Shown: in pieces, positions 31,735 to 42,000 of the stretch
Layout of the letters: every line of letters begins with the position of its first letter
How positions within the stretch are numbered: position 1 is the stretch's first letter
Assembly (NCBI GenBank): GCA_023213315.1
Contig: JAKCPI010002713.1
Span: forward strand, 62,001 to 126,000
Source: Euborellia annulipes
Lineage: Eukaryota > Arthropoda > Insecta > Dermaptera > Anisolabididae
Direction: 5' to 3'
Length of the DNA stretch: 64,000 nt
The notes under the pieces: model-generated
The model's input: the letters and a program-made list of their open reading frames with translations, nothing else
Told to the model about the DNA's origin: nothing
The model's database searches: none
Translations under genes and position numbers: made by a program

Positions 31735-32259
31735 CAATTTTAGTTCCATGTGAATATTCTCTAGGAAATTCTAAACTCATTACAAAAAATCCGATGCGAA
31801 TTGGATGCGCCGTTTCCGAGTTATAGACATTTGATTTATCAAGATTTTATTCATTCCCAATGTTAATTATTTCCGGGCTCTTAAATTGACCAAAGGAGGG
31901 GAGGGCGGCGGGTGGCAGGCTCCCCCACCCCTCTGCTCTGATTGTCGCCAGGCGCCCTCCCTCGTTTCTAAGAAATATTCTTTCTCTTTATAAAAATAAT
32001 TATTTAACAGCTTTTAAGTTAAATTTTTTTTTTTGGACATTTGGAAGAATTATAAAAATTGAACGAGAAAAAAAAAATTAATTAAGCAGTCAGAGAATAT
32101 TGTCAAATAAATGATAGTTATATATTTAGTTAGATGTAAAATCTTTCAATTCTTCATCATCACATGCTTGTTATATTTATTTGAACACAAGCGATATTTC
32201 GATCTTGTATTGTACTGCAGGGTAGTTAAATATCAGAGAGTAAAATTTAATTTAGATGA
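31735..32259. other. Non-coding stretch with a GC-rich island
   Basis: No gene is supported. The GC-rich part at about 31895-31970 shares words such as CGCCAGGCGCC with the island at 60310-60400. Confidence 0.4.
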
Positions 32260-32700
32260 AATAATTTGAGTACTTCAAACAATTTTCACAAAATATTACT
32301 GATGTACTTTTTAAAAGGGCATCTAAATAATTGATTTATATGAATTTTAATCCAAAAAGTAAAAGATTTAAATTCTGTTACCATGGCAACCATTTTACCT
32401 ATCTTTCCTATGAAGAACAAGAGTAAAGTGGTCTTCAGAAGATTTCAACGGCAAAATGAGAATATACATTTTAAAGAGCATCTAAAAAATAATTGATTTT
32501 TGAATTTTAATCAAAATCGTTAGAGCGAATTTTGAGAAAATCGAAAAAAACTGAAAAAGTACATCAGTAAAGTACTAGTACTCTTTGGCCAATTTTGATT
32601 AAAAGCTTATTTTCCGGCCCCCGGGAGGTATTTAACTTAAATATAAAATTTCATCCTCCTAGCTCAATTCCTTCATGCTTAAAATTGAACACACACACAC

Positions 32701-32746
<46 letters not shown>

Positions 32747-32840
32747 CCAACCCACCCCGCGAAAACCTCTTTTTGGTTTGGGGGGTCCCCCATGGGGACA
32801 TCAAACCCATTTTTTCTTGAAATAATTTATTCTTTCTCTT
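32260..32840 (-). mobile_element. A-family copy with a poly-C tract
   Basis: AAATTCTGTTACCATGGCAA, GAACAAGAGTAAAGTGG, AAGTACTAGTACTCTTTGG and CGCGAAAACCTCTTTTTGG are in the order of an inverted A element. The internal microsatellite has become (AC)n followed by a C run of about 42 (32701-32744). An additional A-core piece lies at 32265-32345. The 3' hairpin is missing. Confidence 0.7.
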
Positions 32841-32849
32841 ATATATTTA

Positions 32850-33614
32850 GACATCATGTAAAAGAAAGAAAAAAAAATAGGGGGGCCGTGAGATATTTAT
32901 TTGTTTCCCAACGGGGCCGCGACTCAAAAAGTTTAACAAGCACTGAACTAAAGGTCTAAAGGGATGGATTTTATTATTTAATATATTTATGAGAAATAAG
33001 CATCTCTTTGATTGAAGACAAAATATTTTGAAATTTTATTTTTTCTCAAAGGATTGAATTCTTTATAAATAAATATGCATTCTTTTATTCTTATAGTTAA
33101 AAAAAGTTTCGAATAAAATTTTATAAAAGCATAAAAAGATGAAATCAATCAATTTGGCGATTATTTCAAATGCTGGGAGAGCATCAATTTGTTTTTTCTA
33201 ATTCGATCTGCGCCCAGAGTGCAGCCAGGGAGCCTCGCTTCACTCTCGTCTAGGCTTTTCTTCTCGCGCACATTCGCTTTTCAAAAAGTCGCTATATCTC
33301 TCTTATTTTTCGTTGGATTTGTGGAAAAATGCAAAACTGGTCTTTTCAATCAATTATAAAGCTATAGACATTTTTTTATTTAACTACGCCCACATAAAAT
33401 GGGAGTTTATTGATGACACTCACGACTTCTAACGTCAACTCCCGCCTTTATTTTCTAATTATCCTAATTTATTGTTTTTTAATTAAATTAGGCCTTGATA
33501 TTGATTGAATAACTTAGTATATAAAATATTCAAGCAAAAACAATCCAATTTTAGTCTCAAAACGTTCTGAAAATGATTAAAAATCGATTTTCCAAATTTA
33601 TTTTGACATATTAA
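32850..33614. other. Non-coding stretch
   Basis: No gene is supported. A short inverted pair (AAAATGGGAGTT / AACTCCCGCCTTTAT) surrounds 33395-33450. Confidence 0.4.
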
Positions 33615-33790
33615 TTTTTACTTTCTCTTAAAATTCAAAATCAATTATTTTTTTGATGCTGTTCTCATTTTGCTTTCAAAATTGTTTGAAGACCACCATG
33701 GGCGTAACTAGAGAATTTGGCTGGGGGGGGGGGGGCTATGGGACGAGCTATCCTCCGGTGGGCCTGGAAAGCCCCATATTTTCTCAATTG
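33615..33790. mobile_element. A-family fragment abutting a worn hAT-like end
   Basis: TTTTTACTTTCTCTTA, then A interior (ATTCAAAATCAATTATTTTT), shows an internally deleted A copy. It is followed at 33697 by CATGGGCGTAACTAG and a G13-class run, then the block shared with 29955-30020 (GGCCTGGAAAGCCCCATATT). Confidence 0.55.
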
Positions 33791-33799
33791 GGATGTGGC

Positions 33800-34522
33800 A
33801 TAAGGGCAGCCAAAGCGAAAAATAAAATAAAAATTTTTTTATTTTATTTTTCGCCTTAGCTTGGGCCATTGTAGTGGATTTTCTGCCTCTTTTGCTGTAG
33901 GCCAGAGGATCGCATCCCTTCTCATGCTAAAAGAATTTATTTCATTTGACCTTAAATAGAAATTAAAACAAAAAAATAAATAAACTTTTTTTTAGCCATT
34001 CACATTAATTTGGCAGATTTATATTTTTTTTTTTTTTATTTATGGTTATTTCCGCCCCGGGAGACACCTACTCACCACTCTACTGCTCTATATTTTATGT
34101 AACAGCCAAAAGTATCCACTCTAACAATGCACCCTATCGGTGAGAGAAACAACCATAAAGTTTATCGAGAGCTGGTGCCTTTTAATGGGTATTTAAAGGT
34201 ATGATGTTAATGATAATTAAATAATGATAATTTATTGTGTAAGGTTTTATTATGTGATTTATGTGTTGGACGCCACTAAATAAGGCGCTTGCTCTAATGT
34301 CTCTAAGCTTAGAGATAAAGCTCCCCTTCACAAGGCTCTTACAGATAATACATTAAAAAAAAGCCCATAAAAATCCGTCAAGTAGTTTCGGAGTAATAGG
34401 GGTCATAAATGAAAAGTTAATTTTAAATCTCACAATTTGTATTCTATAATTATTCATATAAATATTAAATTTTAATTCAATTCACATTTAATTTAATTTC
34501 ATTTATTTACTTGCATTATAAT
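33800..34522. other. Non-coding stretch with a P fragment
   Basis: No gene is supported. AGCCCATAAAAATCCGTCAA then TAGTTTCGGAGTAA near 34362-34396 is a P left arm, with AATCTCACAATTTGTATTC following. Confidence 0.5.
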
Positions 34523-35182
34523 TAGGGCTCGGATTTCGCCCTATTTGCCTTTTTTTAATTTATGGCTTAAAATTTAGGCCAATATGATATGTATACGTTT
34601 CATGAAATTCTGAATAAAATAAGAGGCATTTGTTAGTGCCTATAATGCCTATTTTGGCTGATTCTGGGCTTTAGTGCCTATTTCATCTATAAATGCCTTT
34701 TTTAGTGCCTATTTTAAGTTCAAATAGCCAATTTCAATTTTTTACCAGCTATACATAGCCTAAATTTAAAATTTTTTTGAATTCTCAAGTAAATATTTCA
34801 AGGGGGGGGGGGGGTAAAGGGAGTAATTACCCTCTCTCCTCCCGAGATTTGAAAAAAAAAAAAACTTTAAAAAAAAAAAATTTATTTTTAATGTAAAATT
34901 TTAAAAATTAGTACTTAAAAATTTGATTTGTATTTATATTCTGGCAAACAAGTACAGAATTACCGAAATTAAAAAAAAATTGTGGGCTATGCGACCAGTC
35001 ACACCAAATTACCAAAAATAAGACATCAATTTTTTAAATTTTTTTATATTATTTCTTAAATAATACCTTTTAAGTGCCTATTTTTACAATAAATGCCTTT
35101 TTAAGTGCCTATTTTAATAATTTTTAGTGCTTAGTTGCCTGCCTATTTTAAAGATTTTCAGTGCCTATAAATCCGAGCCCTA
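34523..35182. mobile_element. hAT-like element with 8-bp TSD
   Basis: TAGGGCTCGGATTT and AAATCCGAGCCCTA are the termini, and ATTATAAT is duplicated at 34515-34522 and 35183-35190. Near both ends the words TTAGTGCCTATTTTA and AAATGCCTTTTT repeat several times in a loosely tandem fashion. The middle (34800-35012) is a reverse-complement relative of the MITE at 6721-6992. There is no transposase. Confidence 0.85.
34800..35012. mobile_element. MITE remnant nested in hAT-like element
   Basis: A G13-class run, CTCCCGAGATTTG, A runs, ATTCTGGCAAACAAGTACAG and GTCACACCAAATTACC mirror the order of 6770-6975 on the other strand. The CAAGGGC-type termini are not seen here, so the copy is truncated. Confidence 0.6.
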
Positions 35183-35190
35183 ATTATAAT

Positions 35191-35496
35191 AATATAAGAA
35201 TTGCTTTTAAATCCCATAGCCATGGTTATTTTATTATTTTTAACGGAGGTGGAGCTTTACATTGAATGTTAACATTCTGTTATATGACCTCAGAATATAA
35301 ATAAATAAAAATATCAATCAATAAATTATTATTTCAAATCAATCAACGAATTATCAACAAAAGAACAATAAAGATTAGCTATATTCAAAACAAGAACAAC
35401 AACACCTTTAGATAAAACTTTACATGTTTTTTTTTTTTTTTATTATTTTTCTTTTTATAGAAAAATTATCATTTAACGTTACAAAAAATAAATAAT
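35191..35496. other. Non-coding AT-rich stretch
   Basis: Nothing supportable is visible besides a T run at 35429-35442. Confidence 0.4.
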
Positions 35497-35629
35497 AATT
35501 CAATTGAATGCGTGGAGCAACACAACACAAACCACATGGCATTTTATGTACTAATATTTATGTTAAAAATCAACAACATAAACATTGTAGGAATTATTCT
35601 AAATGATTCCACGCATTGAATTGAATTAT
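35497..35629. mobile_element. Short MITE with 22-bp TIRs
   Basis: ATTCAATTGAATGCGTGGA on the left is mirrored by TCCACGCATTGAATTGAAT on the right around a 90-bp centre. No coding sequence. The target duplication is not clear. Confidence 0.65.
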
Positions 35630-35856
35630 TTGTAACTAGCACAGATATTGAAAATACATTCTTTCTTTATATTGTATATAAATAAGTAATAGCTGTGCCG
35701 CCCGCTTGTGGTGAACTTTCGCTTTTCCTTAAAGGGCTTGAGGAGGGCACATTGATCTTTAGTCCGAAACTCCTAAGGCATTTTTTATGCGGTTTTTTTT
35801 AAATGATTCCATTCGTGTACATTTTTTTAAATTCGAATAATTAAAAAATATTTTTT

Positions 35857-36128
35857 TTTTTTTTTTTTTTTTTTAAACATTCACACTTTTTTTCTCATTC
35901 ACACTCACACACACACATTCACTCTGTCTTTTCGGCAACTCAGGCCATATAAGACATTTACCGTTATTGATTTTTTAATAATATACATATATGGGGTCCA
36001 GGCATTCTTATTTAAGCCATTTGGTTTCCAAATGGCTTAAATAAAATCATCGGACTGCCTGGGGTCCGAACCCGCGACGTTTGGTATACAAGGTTAGCAC
36101 GCTAACCTCTACACCAAGCCCCGAGGGC
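35857..36128 (-). mobile_element. tRNA-derived SINE, complete, with TSD
   Basis: AAAATATTTTTT occurs at 35845-35856 and 36129-36140. On the minus strand the order is GGGGCTTGGTGTAGAGGTTA (A box), GGGTTCGGACCC (B box), a hairpin of about 20-bp arms built on ATTTAAGCCATTTGG and its inverse, GGCCTGAGTTGCCGAAAAGA, GTGTGAATG words and an A tail. A Pol III promoter plus a LINE-type duplication identifies a SINE. It is transcribed, if at all, by RNA polymerase III. Confidence 0.9.
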
Positions 36129-36140
36129 AAAATATTTTTT

Positions 36141-36600
36141 ATATTTATAGAAAATGCAAAAATCGTTCTATTATGACATTTGTTTCCTCCCCCCCCCCCA
36201 CTGTTTATCTTTTAGCAAATTTAAAAAGTAATATCAGTTATGAGTAAAAATCTAAAAAAAGAAAATATAGATGTTTTTTTTTTTTCATTGCATCGCCTAG
36301 GAGTTGCGCATCCGGCTAAACAGGAAATAACAAAATGGAGGAGACCAATCGTGTTTAACTGAGGGCGGAGTAGAACAGGGCATAAAGGGACAGCCCCCAA
36401 AGGGGAGTAGGCCAATAACAACACCCAGAGAGAGAGGGCGAGAGCAAAAAATTTAATAAAGTCGCCATTTTGGTGTCTTTTTGTTTGAAAAGAAAGAAAT
36501 TACCGAAACTTTGTATAATGTGAGAAAACGGTTTTTTTTTTATATTCATTTTCTACATAGTATAATATCTTTTATTTGAGTGAAACAAAGATTATCTACC
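36141..36600. other. Non-coding stretch
   Basis: No gene is supported. A C9 run lies near 36190 and a purine-rich (GA)n near 36428-36441. Confidence 0.4.
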
Positions 36601-37160
36601 CTTTTCTAAAAAAAAAAAAACCCATAAAAATCCGTCAAGTGATTTCTAAGTTATAAACGCAATAGATAAATTCTCATTTTAATTTCATTTTTAAAATTTA
36701 ATTATAAAATTAAATTGCATTATTAATAATTTTAATAAAACTAAATTAGAACATAAATAGAATTTAATTTTTTTTTTTATTTTTTTTTTTTTAAATAATC
36801 TAATTAATTAAGTAAAATAAAGAATGCATCCTTTTATAACTCAGAAACCGCCCCCGGGTTTGGCGTACTAGGTAGCGCGCCTCCCTCCTATACCAAACGT
36901 CGCGGGTTCGGACCCAGGCAGTCCGATGATTTTATTTAAGCCATTTGGATACCAGATGACTTAAATAGAAATGCCTGACCCCACAATAGATATATTCTCT
37001 ACAACGGTTATCGTCAAAGTCTTATATGGCCTAAGTTGCCGAAAAGACTGTGTGAATGTGTGTGTGAATGTGAGTGTGAATGAGAAAAAAGTGTGAATGT
37101 TTAAAAAAAAAAAACTCAGAAACCAATTGACCAATTTTGATGGGATTTTTTTTAAAAGAT
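36601..37160. mobile_element. P-family element interrupted by a SINE
   Basis: Left arm CCATAAAAATCCGTCAAGTG at 36622-36641 and right arm CAATTGACCAATTTTGATGG at 37125-37144 are the P termini. The SINE at 36850-37113 separates them, with ACTCAGAAACC duplicated at 36839-36849 and 37114-37124. Removing the SINE leaves a P element of about 285 bp, in line with the other copies. Confidence 0.8.
36850..37113 (+). mobile_element. tRNA-derived SINE, complete, with 11-bp TSD
   Basis: The head is CCCGGGTTTGGCGTACTAGG with an A box like TGGCGTACTAGGTAGCG. The B box is GGGTTCGGACCC. The ATTTAAGCCATTTGG hairpin, GTCTTATATGGCCTAAG, GAAAAGACTGTGTGAATG, TGTGAATG repeats and an A tail follow. The exact duplication lies within a P element, dating the SINE insertion after that P element. 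Confidence 0.92.
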
Positions 37161-38538
37161 AGACAATCTTGTCTATATGTTTATATCAATCTAGAAATTT
37201 ACATTCCATTATTTTCATTTTATTTTATTTAATTTAAATTCCAGTTCCTATTTATTTCAATATTGCTTATTCAATTGAAATTCTAATTTTTGTCACATGT
37301 GACATAATTCGAACCCTGGCCCTTTTGCTCTAGAGGCAAAAAATCCTGAACATTATAATATAATGTGGAAATATTTATACACTGGTCGACAGAAAATAAA
37401 ACGCAACTCCTTGTTTCTTCTTAAGGTAAATAAATTGATAACATTTTCTGTATCACATTCTGTGTTTCCTAGACCTGGCTGCTGCCCTATTGTTGAATTT
37501 TTTTCTTTTATCTAAGGTCTTTTTCGACATCGGAGGCCTCCGTCTCTATTTAATTCAATTATATATAATTTGTAGCCAATTCAATTGAAATGAATTTTTG
37601 TCGCATGAGACGGGATACGAATCCCTGAAGTAAGAGCTCTAGCCTCGGGGGAGGGACGGTCGGGAATGGACAGTGGACAACACTGGGGTCAAGTTGTCAA
37701 CTACAATGTACTGGGTTACTCAAATGGCAAACCCCCCCCCCAATGACGCCTCTGCCCTATATCCGTATATTAATATAAAGAGGAAAAAAAAGTGGTTAGG
37801 GGGCGTTTACTTATATATAGGCCTCTAGGTATATCGGCATATCCATCACTAGCTATGACTAATGCTTGAGGCGAATTGCAAGGTAGTCTCGAGCCTATAA
37901 ATGAACATTCTCTCCTCAATTGCATCAACTCTCTCTTTCCTTTGAATGGGGAAAACGAACGACGACTCACTCTTGACTGACATGATGTGCATAATAAACT
38001 AACTCAGTTTTTTTAATATTTTTTATTTATTTATCAATTTTATACTTTAAAAGGGAAAACAAGTACAAATACGAAACAAGAAATTTCTCTGATTAATAAT
38101 AATTTATTATTGTCGTTAAATAAATTATAAAAATAAATAATTCTTGTTTTAATAGAACAACTAGGGCATAAAAATTTCTTTCTGTCAAGCGGGAAATATC
38201 TACGGTATCTAGCAAATAAAGGGATTAATAAAATTTTATAAATATAAATTCAAAGGCAAAAAATTATAAAAATTGAGATGAATTTAAATTTATGACCTTG
38301 AACCAATAAGCTATAAAAAATTCCGTGATTCCTAAGTTACAAACAAATACAGGTATTATTAAATAGTTTATAAAAATAAATTAATTATAGGCCTATTCAA
38401 TAGAATTAAGTAAATAATCAAACGGATGGTTTACCTCGAATTATAATGTTTTTTTAAGAAGAAGATGGATGTACTCGTTGTTGGATTGGTTGAATTCAAT
38501 CCATTCCCTCTCGTGACTCTTTCTCTATTTTTTATATA
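37161..38538. other. Non-coding stretch
   Basis: No gene is supported. TCTAAGGTCTTTTTCGACATC near 37513 resembles the segment of the short SINE at 63513-63572 in two shorter blocks. A C10 run lies at about 37730. Confidence 0.4.
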
Positions 38539-38716
38539 CAGGGTGTCACAAAGAACTCGTTCATAAAAAGTTTTCATATTTGATGGTGATTACGGTAAAA
38601 CAGAAATTGCCCAAAAGACGTTTTTAATTTATTTAAAAAGCTTAACTAAAGTTTAAAATTTTCTCACAACACTCTTCTTTAAAATTTTTAATTAACGTGT
38701 CCTATGGGACACCCTG
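38539..38716. mobile_element. MITE with CAGGGTGTC ends
   Basis: CAGGGTGTCACA at the left and GGGACACCCTG at the right form short TIRs, flanked on both sides by TATA, a possible target duplication. CAGGGTGTC-ended short repeats are common in arthropod genomes. The interior carries no ORF. Confidence 0.65.
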
Positions 38717-38927
38717 TATATAAAATAAAATACAACTAAATTTTCTAATCTGTTATGTATCACATTTCATAAATCCTCTTTTTTTTAATCAGACGATTCA
38801 ATTCAATGTTAAAATCGAATTCTTTTTTTTTCTTTCTTCTTATGCCGCCAAAGACATTACCCGGCATTCATCATCGCGTTCTCTTTTTAGAAAGTGTCTC
38901 CTTTAAACGATGAGGTATTTTATAGAT

Positions 38928-38960
38928 GACGTTTCTGGCTGGGATTGATACCATCTTCGG
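38928..38960 (-). ncRNA. Hammerhead-like motif, worn
   Basis: The minus strand reads CCGAAGA, TGG, a 12-nt spacer, CCA, GAAACGTC. The TGG/CCA pair forms a short stem; the first core base is changed (CCGAAGA rather than CTGAAGA). Confidence 0.3.
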
Positions 38961-39099
38961 AAGAGAGTCAACATTATAATATAGAATGTCTTCTCATCCA
39001 TTTTATGAGTTTCTAAAACGCTCCACAATGGTATACGGTAATTTGATGGTTTGCGTTAGGCAGGTGTACACCTTGAGATTACCAATAATCTCTTAAGAA

Positions 39100-39135
39100 C
39101 TGATGATGGATTTATTTAATTAAACCCGAAACGTC
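39100..39135 (+). ncRNA. Hammerhead-like motif with extended stem II
   Basis: CTGATGA and GAAACGTC enclose a 21-nt spacer that can pair GG/CC and TTTA/TAAA with one bulge. Directly upstream GAGATTA...TAATCTC forms a further hairpin (about 39074-39091), in the place where another helix of a hammerhead would lie. Function is not shown. Confidence 0.4.
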
Positions 39136-39460
39136 TTCTGAGTGGGCTGGCAAAACCCTCAGATCTTCATTTTACTCTTTTGTCTCTTAATCGGCTGTCG
39201 GCTGTTGGGCCGCCAACATTATCTTTATTACTCAGTTGTCGGCTCTGAAGCCTCATCGCACTCAATTGGCTACTTTATATCGGCTTACTACACTGGCCAG
39301 GAGTCGTCAGTGTCTTAAAATTCAATTTGTCTGGAAGACGACCGACACGTTCAATTGCGTTCGGACGAAGGCAATCACTTGGGACCGAAACGCCATTCAT
39401 TTTTACGAAGACCGAAGAAGTCACATATCTCCTTTTCCTCTTTTCCTTTGATTGCTTTTT

Positions 39461-40330
39461 TTTTTTTTAATTTTTAATAAATTATTTTGAACTGATTTTT
39501 ATATTTTCTTTGTTTTACTTTTTTTTTTTTTTTGAGCAGATAATTCTCCCTGACTTACCACCCCCCAGACATCCACCCTCGACGGATACTGTTTGAACTT
39601 ATATTCATAATAACGGTTATCCTTATATGGCACTAAAAAGATAGGCCATTTACAAATTGACCCTAACTGATGCAACCGGCCCTAAATGGCCTCGCTAACT
39701 TGTAAGAACCAAAGTTCGGTATAGGGCTTAACTAAGGGGTGAAATTAGAAACACAAGCCGGTTTTATTTCTTTTTGTTAAAAAATTCATTAATTATTTTA
39801 ATTTTTGATATCTTTATTAAGTTGCTAACTTCACTTATACCTCAGATAGCTAATTATATCTAAAAAAAAAAACTCATTTTTTTTTTAACGCGAACGCATG
39901 TTCTTGTTTACTATATCCATGATCTGCTATCGGTCGGATAAGTTTGCTAGATGGCTAGAAGTGAAGCAACCGGCCCTTAAAGATTCTTTTTTTTTTTTTT
40001 AAATTGGTCAAATTAAATTAAAAAAAAAATCCCCGGCGCCTGCAGGTGTCAATTTAGGCTATACTTTGTCTCACTAAAATTAAATTCCTTTTTTTCACCT
40101 TCGTCCGTTCATTTGTGCAAAGAGAAAGAGAATAAATAAATAAATAAACAGAGCAATTAGGTTATTTAATATTATAAATAAATAAATATATTCAATTTAA
40201 AATATATAATTATTCGTAATGGTTTGTTTGCTCTGGCTACTGCTATTATACTAATCACAATTAGCATAACTATATGGTATCGTCCAAAAAATACCTTCCC
40301 CCTCCCCTCCCCGCTCTTAAATTACGTATA
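39461..40330. other. Non-coding stretch
   Basis: No gene or bounded element is visible apart from homopolymer runs and (AAAT)n near 40130-40150. Confidence 0.4.
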
Positions 40331-40349
40331 ATTATTTCATTAAGAGGGG

Positions 40350-40530
40350 AGAATTTTTTTGCACGTGACTCGCATCCGGTGAATTTATTTTGTTTTTATA
40401 GACCGCATTTGTAGCAATTAAATGGCTAATGATTGCTGATCTCCTTCGATGTAATTGTAAATTAGCGCATGGCACATTTGCATAAAGAATCAATAAATGA
40501 AAATGAATGAATGAATCAACGAATGAATGG
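40350..40530. promoter_or_regulatory. Candidate regulatory island with homeodomain and octamer words
   Basis: The stretch has no repeat partner that I can see and is more complex than its surroundings. It contains GCACGTGAC (E box), TAATGATTG at 40427-40435, GTAATTGTAAATTAGC, and a perfect POU octamer ATTTGCAT at 40476-40483. Clustered short motifs are weak evidence on their own; only cross-species conservation would decide. Confidence 0.25.
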
Positions 40531-40700
40531 GGGGACAGACAAGCCAACCTACCGCAATAACGTTAGTTAAACTATCGGGCCATATCCTACTAGCTGAAAA
40601 GCCCGCCTACTGTACATTTCTTCTTTATAAAAGTGAGGTTCTCTACGTCCAATCTGAATTAATTGATAGCTTAAAAACACCCCTCAGGAAAATTCTCTAG

Positions 40701-41486
40701 TGACATATAAGAAGCAATGCAGTAGCCAGATCAACAATGTGTTATGCCGCACAAGTGTGGGGTTTCCAGAAATCCGACGACACAGAAAAACTACTGCGAA
40801 CCTTTATAAAAAAAATATTTGGTCTGCCATATAATACTCCCAACTATGTATTGACATTAGAAACCGGTTTTGAGTTTATGTACTCATACACATTAAAATT
40901 GCATATAAACTATGTGATAAAAGTACTGAATATGCCAAACAACAGACTACCTAAAAGAATTGCGCTACTGACTATCTTCAAGAACGTGTTTTGGTACAGA
41001 CATCTAATGAATTTGGCAGCTGGACTTTCTCTAGAACTTAATATAAGATCTGAGGATCGAAAAATATCCTTGACGGAACTCATTAACCGAGTTCAAGAAA
41101 ATTACTTCCTCGATGCAAAAAAAAAGGCCAAAGAAGCATCCTTTCATTTCATATATAAAGAGTTGGACTTGGACCTGGGTAGGGGCAATAAAACTTACAT
41201 TTCTGATAAAAACTGCAGTTGGAGAAACAAGAAGTGGATTTTCAAGCTCCGTGGGGAAGCGGTCCGCTTGAATTATCAGCCCTGGATGATTGGGAAAATC
41301 TATAAATGCTCACTCTGCTGTTTAAATGAAAATGAAACAGTGTCTCATTTTGTCGCTATATGCCCAATTCTTAAATATATTCGACGGCGGTGGTTAGGTA
41401 AAGATCGCCTATCAGAAGAGGAGTTCAAAGATTTTATGAACGGCAGAGATTGGAACAGCTTGGCCAGATTTGCTGTTGAAGCTTGA
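40701..41486 (+). pseudogene. 5'-truncated LINE ORF2, C-terminal part
   Basis: The open frame runs from a stop at 40701 to TGA at 41484-41486, with a first ATG at 40737 (249 codons). It begins in the typical post-RT region (STMCYAAQVWGF, compare the 'YG.E.WG' motif of many LINEs) and ends in a Cys/His cluster (CSLC...ETVSHFVAICP) usual at the C-terminus of non-LTR ORF2 proteins. The endonuclease and the YADD RT core are absent, so it is a 5'-truncated copy. It is not obviously the same family as the intact LINE at 49036-55001, which ends CTCAPTPATPEHLILKCPLY. Confidence 0.8.
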
Positions 41487-41727
41487 GGTTTTAGATGGAC
41501 GTTAATTCAAGAATTTAATTTTTAGTCACCCGTAAACCACCCCCTCTTTTCCCATTAAGCGGACGGTCTGTCAAGACCAACGTGTAAATGCCTGTAATTT
41601 CTTTTTGTTTTTATTGTTAATTTATTATAAAATTGTTGCAAAAAGCAACATCAAAATAATACAAATTGTAACTAATTTTTGTTTCAAATAAAACAAGCAT
41701 TATTATTATTACTATTATTATTATAAG
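41487..41727 (+). mobile_element. 3' UTR and (ATT)n tail of the LINE fragment
   Basis: Short 3' sequence after the TGA ends in AATAAAACAAGCATTATTATT and then (ATT)n with one change at about 41712. A short-repeat tail rather than poly-A is typical of several non-LTR clades. Confidence 0.7.
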
Positions 41728-41754
41728 AAACAAAGTAATATTCTCCGATATGAC

Positions 41755-42000
41755 GCCGTGCGATTTTTTTGTGTAGGTGTATCCCAGGTAGGAATTGACA
41801 ATGCTGACAATTGGCCGAACCTTGGGCCACTCTATCTCTCTCTATTTGACCATCTTTCCGTTGGAATGACGAAATTTTGCAGACTTATAAAAGCCGTTAT
41901 GGAGAATCCCGGGAAAAATACTCGGGTCCCGAAATTCCTACAATTTTTTGAGTTATTGATTCCTAAAGTTACGATTTCTCCCATAGGAAATGTATAGAGA
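41755..42000 (+). repeat. Family E dispersed repeat
   Basis: It shares CGAAATTTTGCAG, TTATGGAGA.TCCCGG, CCCGAAATTCCTA, TTTTTTGAGTTATT and TTTCTCCCATAGGAAATGTA with 23395-23535 in the same order and spacing. The left end differs. Class unknown. Confidence 0.65.

Larger units (their letters stand above)
38717..39460. other. Stretch with hammerhead-like motifs, possible Penelope-like remnant
   Basis: Two motifs in opposite orientation (38928-38960 minus and 39100-39135 plus) and a third worn one near 39359-39395 (GACGAAG...GACCGAAACGCC) lie within 470 bp. Penelope-like elements carry such motifs in their terminal repeats. I see no Penelope reverse transcriptase or GIY-YIG domain. Confidence 0.35.

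Noticed and set aside
32595..32959. Open frames with poly-proline
   Set aside because: The proline tract is the C42 homopolymer inside an A-family element; both frames are by-products of it.
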